From positions 62,001 through 126,000 of the forward strand of contig NZ_JABVBB010000028.1 in the NCBI RefSeq assembly GCF_013346665.1: a stretch of 64,000 nucleotides of DNA, read 5' to 3'. The notes beneath the pieces were generated by a model. It had not been told where the DNA came from, searched no databases, and worked only from the letters and a program-made list of their open reading frames with translations. The DNA comes from Sulfitobacter maritimus. Lineage in GTDB: Bacteria > Pseudomonadota > Alphaproteobacteria > Rhodobacterales > Rhodobacteraceae. Shown here piece by piece: positions 47,580 through 57,220 of this stretch; within the stretch, counting starts at the first letter, position 1; every line of letters begins with the position of its first letter. The translations under genes and the position numbers were made by a program.

Positions 47580-48038
47580 ATGACTGTAGACTACCAAACC
47601 CTCGCCAAAACCCTCGCCGCCCTGACCGAAGGCGAAGATGATGCCGTGGCCCTCATGGCCACCGTGGCGTGCGAAGTGCATCACGCGGACGACCGTTTCG
47701 ACTGGACCGGCTTTTACCGCGTCACCGGTCCCGAATTGCTCAAGATCGGACCGTACCAAGGCGGCCACGGCTGTCTGGTGATCCCCTTCTCGCGCGGCGT
47801 CTGCGGCGCGGCGGCGCGTACGGGCGAGGTGCAACTGGTCGCGGATGTCGACGCCTTCCCCGGCCATATCGCCTGCGCCTCCTCCACCCGGTCGGAACTG
47901 GTGCTCCCGGTCTGGAACGGCGCGGGGCGGCTTTTGGGCGTGTTTGACATCGACAGCAACCAGCCCGACGCCTTTACCCAAGCGGACGCCGATGCCCTTA
48001 GCGCGATCTTGAAAGACAGTTTCGCTGCCGTTCCATGA
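47580..48038 (+). CDS. msrC: Free methionine-(R)-sulfoxide reductase (GAF domain)
   Basis: A 152-residue GAF-fold enzyme that reduces free Met-R-sulfoxide. All three functional Cys positions of the family are seen: one in GGHGCLVIPF, one in RGVCGAAA and one in PGHIACASS. The DWTGFYRV block near the N-terminus is also typical. It overlaps the LysE-type exporter by 4 bases; amino acid sulfoxide handling and export may be linked. Confidence 0.88.
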   Translation: MTVDYQTLAKTLAALTEGEDDAVALMATVACEVHHADDRFDWTGFYRVTGPELLKIGPYQGGHGCLVIPFSRGVCGAAARTGEVQLVADVDAFPGHIACASSTRSELVLPVWNGAGRLLGVFDIDSNQPDAFTQADADALSAILKDSFAAVP

Positions 48039-48658
48039 CCTTTGAGGCTTGGCTCGTCTTTGCGCTGTTCTGGTTGGTTTTTGTGACCACGCCGGGGCCG
48101 AATGCGGTCAACTGCATCTCAAACGGCATGACCTTAGGCTTTCGCCGCGCCCTACCGGGGGTGCTGGCGATCCTTACCCAAGCCACTATATTCCTGCTGT
48201 TCTCTGCCCTCGGTATCACGGCCCTGATCGCGGCCTCGCCTACCGGGTTTTTCGTAGCCAAGCTCATTGGCGCGGGCTTTTTGATCTACCTCGGTATTCG
48301 CGGTTGGTTCATGGCGCGCAAACCGCCGGTGATGCAGGAGCGCCCCGCCGCCTCGATCTTCCTGCGCGCCTTTGCGATCGCCACGATCAATCCGAAATCG
48401 GTGGCGGGCTACCTCGCGGCCTTTTCGCAATTCGTACAGCCAGACGTGCCGATCTGGAGTCAGATGACCGTCATCATGCCCACGGCCCTGTTTCTGACGG
48501 CCTGTAGCTACACCGGCTTCACCGCCCTCGGCGCAGGGATCGGCAGGGCGGCGTTGGGCGCTGTCTTTAACGTTTGGTTTCGCCGGGTCATGGCGGTCTG
48601 CTTTGTGATTTACGGCCTGCTCCTGGGCTTCAGTTCCACGCCTGCGGCCCGCGGTTGA
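48035..48658 (+). CDS. LysE/RhtB-family exporter
   Basis: A 207-residue inner-membrane protein with about six hydrophobic helices. The N-terminal FVTTPGPNAVNCISNGMTLGFR and AIATINPKSVAGYLAAFSQF match the LysE/RhtB translocators that export amino acids. The substrate cannot be read from sequence. Overlaps the msrC-type gene by 4 bases. Confidence 0.88.
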   Translation: MTFEAWLVFALFWLVFVTTPGPNAVNCISNGMTLGFRRALPGVLAILTQATIFLLFSALGITALIAASPTGFFVAKLIGAGFLIYLGIRGWFMARKPPVMQERPAASIFLRAFAIATINPKSVAGYLAAFSQFVQPDVPIWSQMTVIMPTALFLTACSYTGFTALGAGIGRAALGAVFNVWFRRVMAVCFVIYGLLLGFSSTPAARG

Positions 48659-48693
48659 CTTGAACCACCGCGCCACTTCTGCAAAAGGGGCGC

Positions 48694-49341
48694 ATGGATA
48701 GCGCATATACCCCGCCGCAGGACCCGCTGGTGATCCTGCATGAAGACGCCGAAGTTCTGCTTGTCGATAAGCCCTCCGGCTTGCTCAGCGTGCCGGGCAA
48801 AGGCGAGCATCTGGCCGATTGCCTACTCGCGCGGGTGCAAGCGGTGTTCCCCGAGGCGCTGCTGGTGCATCGTCTGGACCGAGACACCTCAGGCGTGATG
48901 ATCTTTGCCATGACGCCCTATGCGCAGCGCCACCTTGGGCTGCAATTTGAAAAGCGCATGACCCGGAAAACCTATATTGCGAGGGTTTGGGGTAAGCCGG
49001 CAGAGCAGAGCGGGACCGTCGATCTGCCGTTGATCGTGGACTGGCCGAACCGACCCTTGCAGATGGTCTGTCACGAGACCGGCAAGCCTGCGCAGACCGA
49101 TTGGAAGGTGATCAAGAGCGATGGTGAAACCTCGCGCCTGCGGCTTTTTCCCAAGACTGGGCGCAGCCATCAGTTGCGGGTGCATATGCTGGCGCTCGGC
49201 CATCCGATCTTGGGCGACCCCTTTTATGCCACCGGCCCTGCACGCGATTTCCCGCGTCTGATGCTGCATTCTGAGGAGTTGCGCTTCAATCATCCGCAGG
49301 GCGGTAAATCGACCAAGGTGCGTGCGAAGGCGCCGTTTTGA
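48694..49341 (+). CDS. RluA-family pseudouridine synthase
   Basis: A 215-residue pseudouridine synthase. The catalytic Asp is in VHRLDRDTSGVMIFA. VLLVDKPSGLLSVPG opens the core and GRSHQLRVHMLALGHPILGD closes it. There is no S4 domain, as in RluA, which modifies 23S rRNA and certain tRNAs; the exact target is unknown. Start at 48694 lies 13 bases after GCAAAAGGGG. Confidence 0.88.
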   Translation: MDSAYTPPQDPLVILHEDAEVLLVDKPSGLLSVPGKGEHLADCLLARVQAVFPEALLVHRLDRDTSGVMIFAMTPYAQRHLGLQFEKRMTRKTYIARVWGKPAEQSGTVDLPLIVDWPNRPLQMVCHETGKPAQTDWKVIKSDGETSRLRLFPKTGRSHQLRVHMLALGHPILGDPFYATGPARDFPRLMLHSEELRFNHPQGGKSTKVRAKAPF

Positions 49342-49523
49342 GGGCTGGCTCGCCCCCTCTGGCGCTGTGGCGGTGGTGAGGGCGGACGGTATTTAAGAAA
49401 GGATGAAGAAGGAGGGGCGGTGGCGCTGCGGTGGTCCTGGGCCTTTGGCATTCGGGGGGTGCAACCCTAGGCGAGAGTGATTAGCTTAGGCGTGTCTGTT
49501 CACAGAATGACCCGGAGGATATC

Positions 49524-50177
49524 ATGGGCTTGCGCATCAACGACACTATTCCCGATCTGAACGTCGAAACCGATCACGGCAGCTTTTCCCTGCATGAGTT
49601 TGTCGGCGACAATTGGGCGATCCTGTTTTCGCATCCAAAGGATTTCACCCCGGTCTGCACCACTGAGTTTGGCGCCGTGGCCCGTCTGTCAGAAGAGTGG
49701 GAAAAGCGCGGCACCAAGGTTATTGGCGTCAGCGTAGATGGGGTAGAAGAGCATAAGAAATGGAAGGGCGATATTGAGAAGGTTGCTGGCACCGAGGCGG
49801 GCTTCCCGATTATTGCGGACGCCGGGCTAGAGGTGTCAAAGGCCTTCGACATGCTGCCTGCGGAAGCCTATCTGCCCGATGGCCGCACGCCGAATGACAG
49901 CGCTACAGTGCGGGCGGTTTTTATTATCGGGCCGGACAAACAGTTGAAGTTGAGCATGACTTACCCGATGAACGTGGGCCGCAACTTTGCCGAGATTCTG
50001 CGGGCGTTGGACGGGCTGCAGACAGCTGCCAAAAACGGCGTGGCGACCCCGGCTGACTGGCAGGTGGGTGAGGATGTGATCATTCCGCCGACCGTGTCGG
50101 ATGAGGATGCGAAGGCGAAGTTCGGCGACTTTGATGCGGTATTGCCTTACTTGCGTAAGACCAAGGTGCCGGGTTAA
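49524..50177 (+). CDS. 1-Cys peroxiredoxin (Prx6 type)
   Basis: A 217-residue peroxidase. The peroxidatic Cys45 is in DFTPVCTTEFG, and the long C-terminal domain with LPYLRKTKVPG marks the Prx6/AhpC-like 1-Cys group rather than the 2-Cys Prx. It reduces hydrogen peroxide and organic peroxides. GGAGGATATC precedes the ATG. The 182-base gap upstream has a GGTATTT...GATGAAG stretch like other intergenic repeats. Convergent with the GT25 gene, 5 bases apart. Confidence 0.92.
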   Translation: MGLRINDTIPDLNVETDHGSFSLHEFVGDNWAILFSHPKDFTPVCTTEFGAVARLSEEWEKRGTKVIGVSVDGVEEHKKWKGDIEKVAGTEAGFPIIADAGLEVSKAFDMLPAEAYLPDGRTPNDSATVRAVFIIGPDKQLKLSMTYPMNVGRNFAEILRALDGLQTAAKNGVATPADWQVGEDVIIPPTVSDEDAKAKFGDFDAVLPYLRKTKVPG

Positions 50178-50182
50178 AGCGG

Positions 50183-50935
50183 TTAGCGGTGGCCGAGCCT
50201 ATGAGCGACGGCCATCGCTTTCTCATGTAGCAGCCGGCGCTGTTTGCGCAGGCCATAGAGTGGCGACCGGCGAAACTGGCCTCTGTTTCCGGCTGATCGG
50301 GCGGAGATATCGCTGTCGAACTGACCAGCGGTAACAAGGCTTTGACCTGTCGCCAGTCCCATGTCGGAGCGTGTCAATACCTGCCTGAGCATGTTGTCTG
50401 CGGGGCAAAAGATGGGTTCGGCGGCGGCCAGAAAGGCTGCGGCCCCGGCCCGGTTCCAGATTAGTGCATGGGCGAGCATCGGAAAGTAATGGGCGCGGAG
50501 TATCGAGACGCCCGCGACCTCGGCCATCGGGGTGGTGATTTTCAGGCGTGTCGCTCCGAGGTTTACACAATGCCAATCGTCGCGGGGACGCAGCCATTCT
50601 ATTAACGCCGCCGCGGCGGTTTTAAACTCCGGTTTCAGAGCGATGTCGTCTTCAAAAACGAAGCCGATATCATCGCCGCTTTCCAGAAAAGCTGTCGCGG
50701 CGCGCTGGTGAGAAACGTAGCAGCCGACTTCACCTTGTGTCATCGACCGGCCCATGAACTGCCGGGCTTTGCGGTCGTCATATGGTGCGTATTGTGCCAG
50801 GTCTATCTCGCGCCCGTCGAATGCATCTACACGGATCGTGTCGATTTGCACGTCGTCCAGTTCAGCCTTTGCGCTGTCAAATCTCTGGGGGGAGGCGGCT
50901 AGATTGATAACGAAGCCTTTGGCGCGCTGCGGCAT
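50183..50935 (-). CDS. Glycosyltransferase family 25-like protein
   Basis: A 250-residue protein of the GT25 family (LPS and collagen-type glycosyltransferases). AKGFVINLAASPQRF at the start, GEVGCYVSHQRA and FVFEDDIALKPEF (acidic metal motif) are the family signatures. No membrane helix is obvious. GAGGT before 50935 favours that ATG over one nine codons upstream. Pairs with the glycosyltransferase gene just upstream; the acceptor is unknown. Confidence 0.85.
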   Translation of the reverse strand: MPQRAKGFVINLAASPQRFDSAKAELDDVQIDTIRVDAFDGREIDLAQYAPYDDRKARQFMGRSMTQGEVGCYVSHQRAATAFLESGDDIGFVFEDDIALKPEFKTAAAALIEWLRPRDDWHCVNLGATRLKITTPMAEVAGVSILRAHYFPMLAHALIWNRAGAAAFLAAAEPIFCPADNMLRQVLTRSDMGLATGQSLVTAGQFDSDISARSAGNRGQFRRSPLYGLRKQRRLLHEKAMAVAHRLGHR

Positions 50936-50989
50936 AGCTTTGACCTCATCGCTATCGCCCATTGAGGAAGCGACAGCCGTTATTTTAGG

Positions 50990-51694
50990 TTAAACCTTGG
51001 GTGTTGGCCGACCGCGCAGCCAGTTCTTGAACCGTTTGAAGGCGGAGGGTGGCTTGTGAGCGACGCTGACAAACCCGATGTGCTGGCAAGCGCCGGGTTT
51101 TAAGAAGGCCGTGAATTTACCCTGTTTGCGCAGGTGACGCGAGATATGGCTTTCGCGTTTAAACCCGCTGAAGCCGCCAACTTCTTTCCAAAGAGAGAGA
51201 GGGGCAAGATGCGGATTGAAAGTATAGCCATACCATTTGGGGCTAAGAGCATCCATCCGCGCGTAGGAGATACCCGCGCATTCCTCGGTGACGATCTGGG
51301 CGCGGGCCGCGTCTTCGATGAAGAAATTATCGGTGTCGCGGAAACAGACCGAAGAAATATCGGGATGTGCCTCCAGCAAGCGCAGGGCATCATCGAGGAA
51401 ATCGTGGCGGGTGAACTCCCAGTCGTCTTCCATATGAAAGACATAAGGTGTGCGCACCTTGGCATACATGGCATCGACAGCGGGGTGGTGTCCGACTTGT
51501 TTGCCCAAATCAATACGCTGGCCATGGGGGCAAAGCCGATCAAATACTGCGCTTGTTTCAGCATCACCAAAGTCGTTGATGCCGATGATCGGTAGCTTGC
51601 GCAGTTCCGGGCCGAGGCTTTCGAGCGTTTGTTGCAAGACATCGGGCCGCAGCCCCATGGTGATGCAAATCGTGACCAAATTTTCTGCGCTCAT
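50990..51694 (-). CDS. Glycosyltransferase (GT-A fold, family 2-like)
   Basis: A 234-residue protein. VTICITMGLRPDVLQQTLESLG is a typical GT-A start, and FHMEDDWEFTRHDFLDDAL carries an acidic metal-binding motif. The C-terminal region is basic (KRFKNWLRGRP). No transmembrane helix is seen. ATG at 51692-51694 is used. It is 54 bases upstream of the GT25-like gene on the same strand, so the two form a likely two-gene glycosylation unit, isolated between peroxiredoxin and pnp. Confidence 0.78.
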   Translation of the reverse strand: MSAENLVTICITMGLRPDVLQQTLESLGPELRKLPIIGINDFGDAETSAVFDRLCPHGQRIDLGKQVGHHPAVDAMYAKVRTPYVFHMEDDWEFTRHDFLDDALRLLEAHPDISSVCFRDTDNFFIEDAARAQIVTEECAGISYARMDALSPKWYGYTFNPHLAPLSLWKEVGGFSGFKRESHISRHLRKQGKFTAFLKPGACQHIGFVSVAHKPPSAFKRFKNWLRGRPTPKV

Positions 51695-51755
51695 GTCTCG
51701 TACAGCCCTAGGGGGAAAGCTGCGGACCCCCATGAGGGCCCGCAGCAGGTGTTAA

Positions 51756-53897
51756 TTAACCTTCTGCCGCTTCTTTCTTCTCGGCAGTGATCTCTTCACC
51801 CGTTTCCTGATCGACAACCTTCATCGACAGACGCACCTTGCCGCGATCGTCAAAGCCCAAGAGCTTCACTTTCACTTCCTGACCTTCCTTCAGAACATCC
51901 GAAGGGTGGTTCAGGCGGCGGTTTTCGATCTGGGACACGTGGACCAGACCGTCGCGCTTGCCAAAGAAGTTCACGAAGGCGCCGAAATCGACGATCTTGA
52001 CCACGGTGCCGGTGTAGACGGCGCCTTCTTCGGGCTCGGCCACGATCGAATAGATCATGTCATAGGCCTTTTTGATGGCTTCGCCGTTCGGGCTTGCGAT
52101 CTTGATGATGCCTTCGTCGTTGATGTCGACCTTGGCGCCGGAGACTTCGACGATCTCGCGGATGACCTTGCCGCCTGAACCGATCACTTCACGGATCTTG
52201 TCGGTGGGGATCTGCATGGTCTCGATGCGCGGGGCGTGGACGGAGAAGTCAGCCGCACCGGAGATCGCTTTGTTCATCTCGCCGAGGATGTGGATGCGGC
52301 CTTCTTTGGCCTGCGCCAAGGCTTTTTCCATGATCTCGGGCGTGATGCCGGCGACCTTGATGTCCATCTGCAAGGACGTGATGCCCGCTTCGGTCCCGGC
52401 CACTTTGAAGTCCATGTCGCCGAGGTGGTCTTCGTCACCCAGGATGTCCGACAGGATCGCGTAGGAGCCGTCATCTTCGAGGATCAGACCCATTGCCACA
52501 CCGGCCACAGCCGATTTCAGCGGCACGCCTGCGTCCATCATGGACAGCGAGCCCCCGCAGACCGATGCCATCGACGAGGAGCCGTTGGATTCGGTGATCT
52601 CGGACACGAGACGGATGGTGTAGGGGAAGTCTGTTGCCGCGGGCAGAACCGCCTGAAGGGCACGCCAAGCGAGCTTACCGTGACCGACTTCGCGACGTCC
52701 GGGAGGGCCCACACGACCAACTTCACCAACCGAGTAGGGGGGGAAGTTATAGTGCAGCAGGAAGTTCGATTTGAAGTTGCCGTGCAGTGCGTCGATGAAT
52801 TGCTCATCGTCGCCGGTGCCGAGCGTGGTCACGACCAAGCCCTGCGTTTCACCGCGGGTGAAGAGCGCGGAGCCGTGGGTCCGCGGCAATACGCCGGTTT
52901 CAGCCACGATGTCGCGGATTTCGTCGGTGCGACGACCGTCGATACGCTTGCCGGTTTTCACCACATCGCCACGCAGGATGCTGGCCTCAAGGCCTTTCAT
53001 CGCGGAGCTGAGGTTCTTGTCCTCAAGCTGCTCTTCGGTGAGCTTGCTCTTGATGGTTTCGCGGGCGGCGGCAACAGCGGCGGTGCGCTCTTGCTTGTCC
53101 ACGATCGCGAAGGCCGCGCGCATTTCATCCTCACCGGCTGCTTTCACAGCGGCGGACAGCTCGGAGTAATCTTCGGGCTGGAAGTCGAACGGCTCTTTCG
53201 CGGCGTCTTCGGCCAGATCGATGATCAGGTCGATAACCGGCTGGATCTGCTCATGGGCGAACTTAACGGCACCCAGCATTTCCTCTTCCGACAGCTCATA
53301 GGCTTCGGATTCGACCATCATCACGGCGTCTTTGGTGCCAGCAACAACCAGATCGAGGCGCTGATCGGGGTTCAGGCGCAGGTCCTGCATGTCGTCGATT
53401 GTTGGGTTGAGGACATAGTCGCCACCCTCATAGCCGACACGGCAGCCAGCAATCGGGCCACGGAACGGCGCGCCAGAGATGGTCAGCGCGGCGGAGGCTG
53501 CGATCATCGCGACCATGTCGGGGTCGTTGACCAGATCGTGGCTCAGCACGGTGCACATCACCAGAACTTCGTTTTTGAAGCCGGGGACGAAGAGCGGGCG
53601 GATCGGACGGTCGATCAGACGCGCGGTCAGTGTTTCCTTCTCGGTGGGGCGGGCCTCACGCTTGAAGAAGCCACCCGGTACTTTACCGGCGGCATAGTAT
53701 TTCTCTTGGTAGTGCACGGTCAGGGGGAAGAAATCCTGGCCGGGCTTTTGCTGACGTGCGTACGTCACGTTGGCCATAACGCTGGTTTCGCCCAGCGTTG
53801 CAATCACCGACCCGTCCGCCTGACGGGCAACCTTACCGGTTTCCAGTGTCAGCGTCTCTTCGCCCCACTGGATCGATTTTTTCGTCACATTAAACAT
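51756..53897 (-). CDS. pnp: Polyribonucleotide nucleotidyltransferase
   Basis: A 713-residue phosphorolytic exoribonuclease, a core degradosome enzyme. Two RNase PH-like halves are followed by a KH domain ([18 protein letters not shown]) and an S1 domain ([20 protein letters not shown]). [15 protein letters not shown] and [20 protein letters not shown] are PNPase signatures. It lies downstream of rpsO on the same strand, the classic order, with a terminator and 278 bases in between that could hold the RNase III type autoregulatory leader known in E. coli. Confidence 0.96.
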   Translation of the reverse strand: MFNVTKKSIQWGEETLTLETGKVARQADGSVIATLGETSVMANVTYARQQKPGQDFFPLTVHYQEKYYAAGKVPGGFFKREARPTEKETLTARLIDRPIRPLFVPGFKNEVLVMCTVLSHDLVNDPDMVAMIAASAALTISGAPFRGPIAGCRVGYEGGDYVLNPTIDDMQDLRLNPDQRLDLVVAGTKDAVMMVESEAYELSEEEMLGAVKFAHEQIQPVIDLIIDLAEDAAKEPFDFQPEDYSELSAAVKAAGEDEMRAAFAIVDKQERTAAVAAARETIKSKLTEEQLEDKNLSSAMKGLEASILRGDVVKTGKRIDGRRTDEIRDIVAETGVLPRTHGSALFTRGETQGLVVTTLGTGDDEQFIDALHGNFKSNFLLHYNFPPYSVGEVGRVGPPGRREVGHGKLAWRALQAVLPAATDFPYTIRLVSEITESNGSSSMASVCGGSLSMMDAGVPLKSAVAGVAMGLILEDDGSYAILSDILGDEDHLGDMDFKVAGTEAGITSLQMDIKVAGITPEIMEKALAQAKEGRIHILGEMNKAISGAADFSVHAPRIETMQIPTDKIREVIGSGGKVIREIVEVSGAKVDINDEGIIKIASPNGEAIKKAYDMIYSIVAEPEEGAVYTGTVVKIVDFGAFVNFFGKRDGLVHVSQIENRRLNHPSDVLKEGQEVKVKLLGFDDRGKVRLSMKVVDQETGEEITAEKKEAAEG

Positions 53898-54105
53898 CTA
53901 CGTTTCCTTTTTGGCCCATTGGCCATTGCATAGGGGCCGTATTGCCCCTGACTCCGGTATCTTCTTTTCAGGCGCTGGAGTCCGGGCGCCGGATTTCAGA
54001 TTGCGCGGGCATACATGTTTTCAAGGCAAATGGGAAGGGATTGCGTAAAAGCGGCGCTTTTCGCGGCGGCTTCTCTCCGATGAGGGGGACTTTCGCGGCG
54101 CACAT

Positions 54106-54136
54106 AAAAAAACCTCCCGGCGCGGGCCGGGAGGTT
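54106..54136 (-). terminator. Intrinsic terminator between rpsO and pnp
   Basis: Perfect 10-bp stem (54111-54120 with 54127-54136) with a 6-base loop, followed on the minus strand by a T-run (complement of 54106-54112). It separates rpsO from pnp, as the first terminator does in E. coli. Confidence 0.88.
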
Positions 54137-54175
54137 TCAGCAGTCTTGTCACCGGGAAGCCCGGCAGACCAGCGC

Positions 54176-54445
54176 TTAGCGGCGCAGGCCGAGGCGTTTG
54201 ATGAGGTCCTGATAACGGGACTCATCCTTCGCCTTAACGTAATCCAGCAGCTTGCGGCGTGTCGCGACCATTTTCAAAAGACCACGGCGGCCGTGGTTGT
54301 CTTTTTTATGGGTCTTGAAGTGCTCGGTCAGCGTGGTGATGCGCGATGTCAGAATGGCAACCTGAACTTCGGGCGAACCTGTGTCGCCTTCTTTGGTTGC
54401 GAAATCTTTCATGACTTTTGCTTTTTCTTCAGCAGTAATCGACAT
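54176..54445 (-). CDS. rpsO: 30S ribosomal protein S15
   Basis: An 89-residue ribosomal protein that binds 16S rRNA helices 20-22. The [17 protein letters not shown] block, [19 protein letters not shown] and the end [10 protein letters not shown] are characteristic. GAAAGGAG precedes the ATG. The gene is followed by a terminator and pnp. Confidence 0.97.
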   Translation of the reverse strand: MSITAEEKAKVMKDFATKEGDTGSPEVQVAILTSRITTLTEHFKTHKKDNHGRRGLLKMVATRRKLLDYVKAKDESRYQDLIKRLGLRR

Positions 54446-54607
54446 CGGGGTCTCCTTTCGAAAAGAGTTTAAAGGGATGGCTCAGGCCGGGATGTCGTCC
54501 AGCTCAGGCCCATGGAGATATCACCCGCAGACAGAATCAGCAGGCGATGGGGGCGTATAGGAAGAATCTGCGCCTTTGGCAAAGGGAGATTTGCCAGCAA
54601 GCCCGGC

Positions 54608-55576
54608 TTAGGCCGCAAGGCCGAGATCAAAGGCCGCGCTCAGCGGGATCAGCGCGATATCGTCCAGCGATAGGCTGTCGCCCGCCACCCGCGCGATAAC
54701 GGTCTGATCCAGCATCACCAGCGTTTGCCCGGACTGCAGCGGGTCGGGCATGACGGACAAGGGCGGCTCTTGATCCTCCCCTGTCTCGTCATTCCAGACA
54801 AAGAGTAGGGAATCCTCTTCGGCGTTATAATCCATAATCTCGGTCGCAGCACCTGCGGCGATCCAGTCCCCCAGCACGATTTGATCGACGCCCGCGCCTG
54901 CGGTCACAATATCCTGTGGGCCTGCGACAATCACATCATCGCCGCCGCCGCCGTTGAGGTAATCGCGCAAGGTGCCGTTTTGCGCCTCCTCCGCGGCCTC
55001 CAAACCGGTCAGGGTGTCATCCCCCCAGCCGCCAAAAAGACTGTCTTCTCCGCTGCCACCGGCCAGCGCATCGTCGCCGAGCCCGCCTTGAAGCGCATCG
55101 TTCCCGGCATCGCCGTATAACAGATCATCACCTGCCGAGCCCTGCAACACATCGTCGCCCGCGCCGCCGTGCAGCAGGTCGTCATCGTTCTGACCCGCAA
55201 GGCTGTCGTTCCCCGCGCCACCGAACAGATCATCGTCGCCGTCACCGCCATGCAGGCTGTCGGCCCCGGTCGCGCCGTCAAGCGTGTCGTTGCCCTCATG
55301 ACCGTGAAGATCGTCGCTCCCTGCACCGCCTATAACCACGTCATTACCGTCGTAGCCGCCGATCTGGTCGTCGCCCGTATCACCGGTCAAGCGTTCAGCG
55401 CCTTCGGTGCCAGATAGGATATCACCGGGGGTGCTAAGCTGCGTATCGGTGGAGCGCATATCAGGCTCAGTGCCTTCGGGAAGCGTATCCTCCTCCTCAG
55501 CGGCGACCGCGCCAATCTCAACATAGGTGACCGCGCCCACCGCCATCAGACCCATCATGCCTGCCAACCACAACAT
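54608..55576 (-). CDS. RTX calcium-binding repeat protein with N-terminal anchor
   Basis: A 322-residue protein. The first ~25 residues are a hydrophobic segment (MLWLAGMMGLMAVGAV...), a signal peptide or membrane anchor. Residues about 54-195 contain roughly a dozen nonapeptide RTX repeats of the GGxGxDxLx type, which fold on Ca2+ outside the cell. A further GGGGDDVIVAG block follows near 213. The C-terminus (about 235-322) is not repetitive. The N-terminal signal is unusual for RTX proteins, which normally use a C-terminal type I signal. No tolC/hlyB/hlyD genes are near. Confidence 0.8.
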   Translation of the reverse strand: MLWLAGMMGLMAVGAVTYVEIGAVAAEEEDTLPEGTEPDMRSTDTQLSTPGDILSGTEGAERLTGDTGDDQIGGYDGNDVVIGGAGSDDLHGHEGNDTLDGATGADSLHGGDGDDDLFGGAGNDSLAGQNDDDLLHGGAGDDVLQGSAGDDLLYGDAGNDALQGGLGDDALAGGSGEDSLFGGWGDDTLTGLEAAEEAQNGTLRDYLNGGGGDDVIVAGPQDIVTAGAGVDQIVLGDWIAAGAATEIMDYNAEEDSLLFVWNDETGEDQEPPLSVMPDPLQSGQTLVMLDQTVIARVAGDSLSLDDIALIPLSAAFDLGLAA

Positions 55577-55672
55577 TCAAAATCCACCCGATTTACTGTG
55601 ATGTCACGCACATCACCCCATTTCAAAAGGGCATGTTCACAGGCCTAAAGCAAAGCAATCTGAAGGAGTTGG

Positions 55673-56215
55673 TTAACGTGCGCGCCCTGTCATGGCGCTC
55701 TCTACCTGCCAAGGCACAGGCTCTTGGCTATAGGGAAGGTAGAGCGGATGCTTTGGATGCCCGGCCTTGGACAGACCAAGGTGATAGATCGGTTTGCGCC
55801 CTTGCGAGAGGCGCGCGGCCACGGCAACGCCCCGGTCCTGATGCGCCCCATGCACTCCCCAAGCGGCGATAATCCGGTCAGCCCAATCGGCCCCTTCGTC
55901 CAATGTGCTGTCATTGTCTGGCCCGATGGGGTCAGCGGCGGCGCGCATATCGCGCGGATCGGTCGCGCGGAAGGCAAAGATATTGGTCACGCGAAAGCCG
56001 CCGAAACCCAGTACCCGTGCCCGACGCTCGCACCGCTCGACGGTCGGGTCGTTTTGCACCTCGGTCGCGGTGGAGGGGTTCAGCATGACGAACATCACCC
56101 GCGGTGCTGCGCTGTCCCAGACCCGCGTGAGGCTGTAGCGGTAGCGCTCGCAGCCCGAATAAACCGCGGTCGAGGGCGCGTCGCCCTTGGTATGGCTGCG
56201 GGTGATGAGGGCCAT
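55673..56215 (-). CDS. DUF1643 protein
   Basis: A 180-residue protein of the DUF1643 family, with VMFVMLNPSTATEVQNDPT, RRARVLGFGGFRVTNIFAFRATDPRDM and WGVHG-type blocks. Function is unknown; members are scattered among bacteria and phages. The ATG is immediately after the truB stop (no gap), so the genes are co-transcribed, although truB is upstream. No signal peptide; probably cytosolic. Confidence 0.85.
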   Translation of the reverse strand: MALITRSHTKGDAPSTAVYSGCERYRYSLTRVWDSAAPRVMFVMLNPSTATEVQNDPTVERCERRARVLGFGGFRVTNIFAFRATDPRDMRAAADPIGPDNDSTLDEGADWADRIIAAWGVHGAHQDRGVAVAARLSQGRKPIYHLGLSKAGHPKHPLYLPYSQEPVPWQVESAMTGRAR

Positions 56216-57142
56216 TTAGCCCCCGTTGCTATCCGTGGAGAGGTTAAACACCCGGCTGGGGTGTAGCTCGCCCGCCTTAAAGCGGCCCACGGCGACAGGC
56301 TGGCCATCCAGCGAGGCCCAGCACTCATCACCATATTCCACGTCATGGGCGATCACCATGCCGGGGTTGCCATTGCGCAGACGCGTGGCACCCTCAGGCG
56401 TGGCTTTGACCTCGGGCAGATCGGCCAGCCCTTCGGCCAATGGCAGCAGATGCGTGTCGAGTTCTGGCGTGCGGGCCAGTTCGTCTACCTGCGCCAGCGT
56501 CAGGGCGTCTTTTGCCTCAAACGGGCCAGACCACGTGCGGCGCAACTCGCGGACGTGGCCAAGACAACCAAGCTTCTGCCCGAGATCGCGAGCGATGGAG
56601 CGGACATAACCACCCTTGCCACAGACCATCTCAAGCGTGACGTGATCGGCATCAGGGCGGTCCACCAGCAACAGGCTTTCCACCCACAGGGGGCGGGCGG
56701 CGATGTCCATTTCCTCACCATCGCGGGCGCGTTTATAGGCGCGCTGGCCGTCGATTTTCACAGCAGAGAACTGCGGTGGCACCTGTTGGATGTCACCGAT
56801 AAAGCCGCTTAGCGCGTCTTTGATCGCGGCATCATCGGGGCGCAGATCGGAGGTGCCGATGACCTCGCCTTCGGCGTCGTCGGTGTTGGTGGCGATGCCA
56901 AGACGCACGGTGAACTCATAGGCTTTGAGCGCGTCGGTGATATAGGGGACGGTCTTGGTCGCTTCGCCCAAGGCGATGGCCAGAACGCCGGTCGCTTCGG
57001 GGTCGAGCGTGCCTGCGTGGCCAGCCTTCTTGGCCTCCAGCGCCCAACGGACCTTGTTGACCACAGCGGTCGATGTGGGACCAGCGGGTTTGTCCACCAC
57101 CAGCCAGCCAGAAATATCGCGACCCTTGCGTTTGCGTGCCAT
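56216..57142 (-). CDS. truB: tRNA pseudouridine(55) synthase
   Basis: A 308-residue enzyme that makes pseudouridine 55 in the T-loop of most tRNAs. The catalytic Asp is in [13 protein letters not shown]. The N-terminal [15 protein letters not shown] and YEFTVRLG motifs are family markers. ATG at 57140-57142 is preferred to one six codons upstream because GAAGGGGC is better placed. Part of a translation-related run with rbfA at 58 kb. Confidence 0.94.
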   Translation of the reverse strand: MARKRKGRDISGWLVVDKPAGPTSTAVVNKVRWALEAKKAGHAGTLDPEATGVLAIALGEATKTVPYITDALKAYEFTVRLGIATNTDDAEGEVIGTSDLRPDDAAIKDALSGFIGDIQQVPPQFSAVKIDGQRAYKRARDGEEMDIAARPLWVESLLLVDRPDADHVTLEMVCGKGGYVRSIARDLGQKLGCLGHVRELRRTWSGPFEAKDALTLAQVDELARTPELDTHLLPLAEGLADLPEVKATPEGATRLRNGNPGMVIAHDVEYGDECWASLDGQPVAVGRFKAGELHPSRVFNLSTDSNGG

Positions 57143-57220
57143 GTCTTGCCCCTTCGCCATTGTGGTGCTGCCCTCTATCGAAGCCGCGCCGCGCTGCCCA
57201 GCCCCTAAGCAGGGAAAAGA

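Noticed and set aside
52236..53933. 565-codon open frame antisense to pnp
   Set aside because: Covered by pnp on the other strand; composition (His, Asp, Val, Gly repeats) mirrors the pnp codons and no domain is recognisable.
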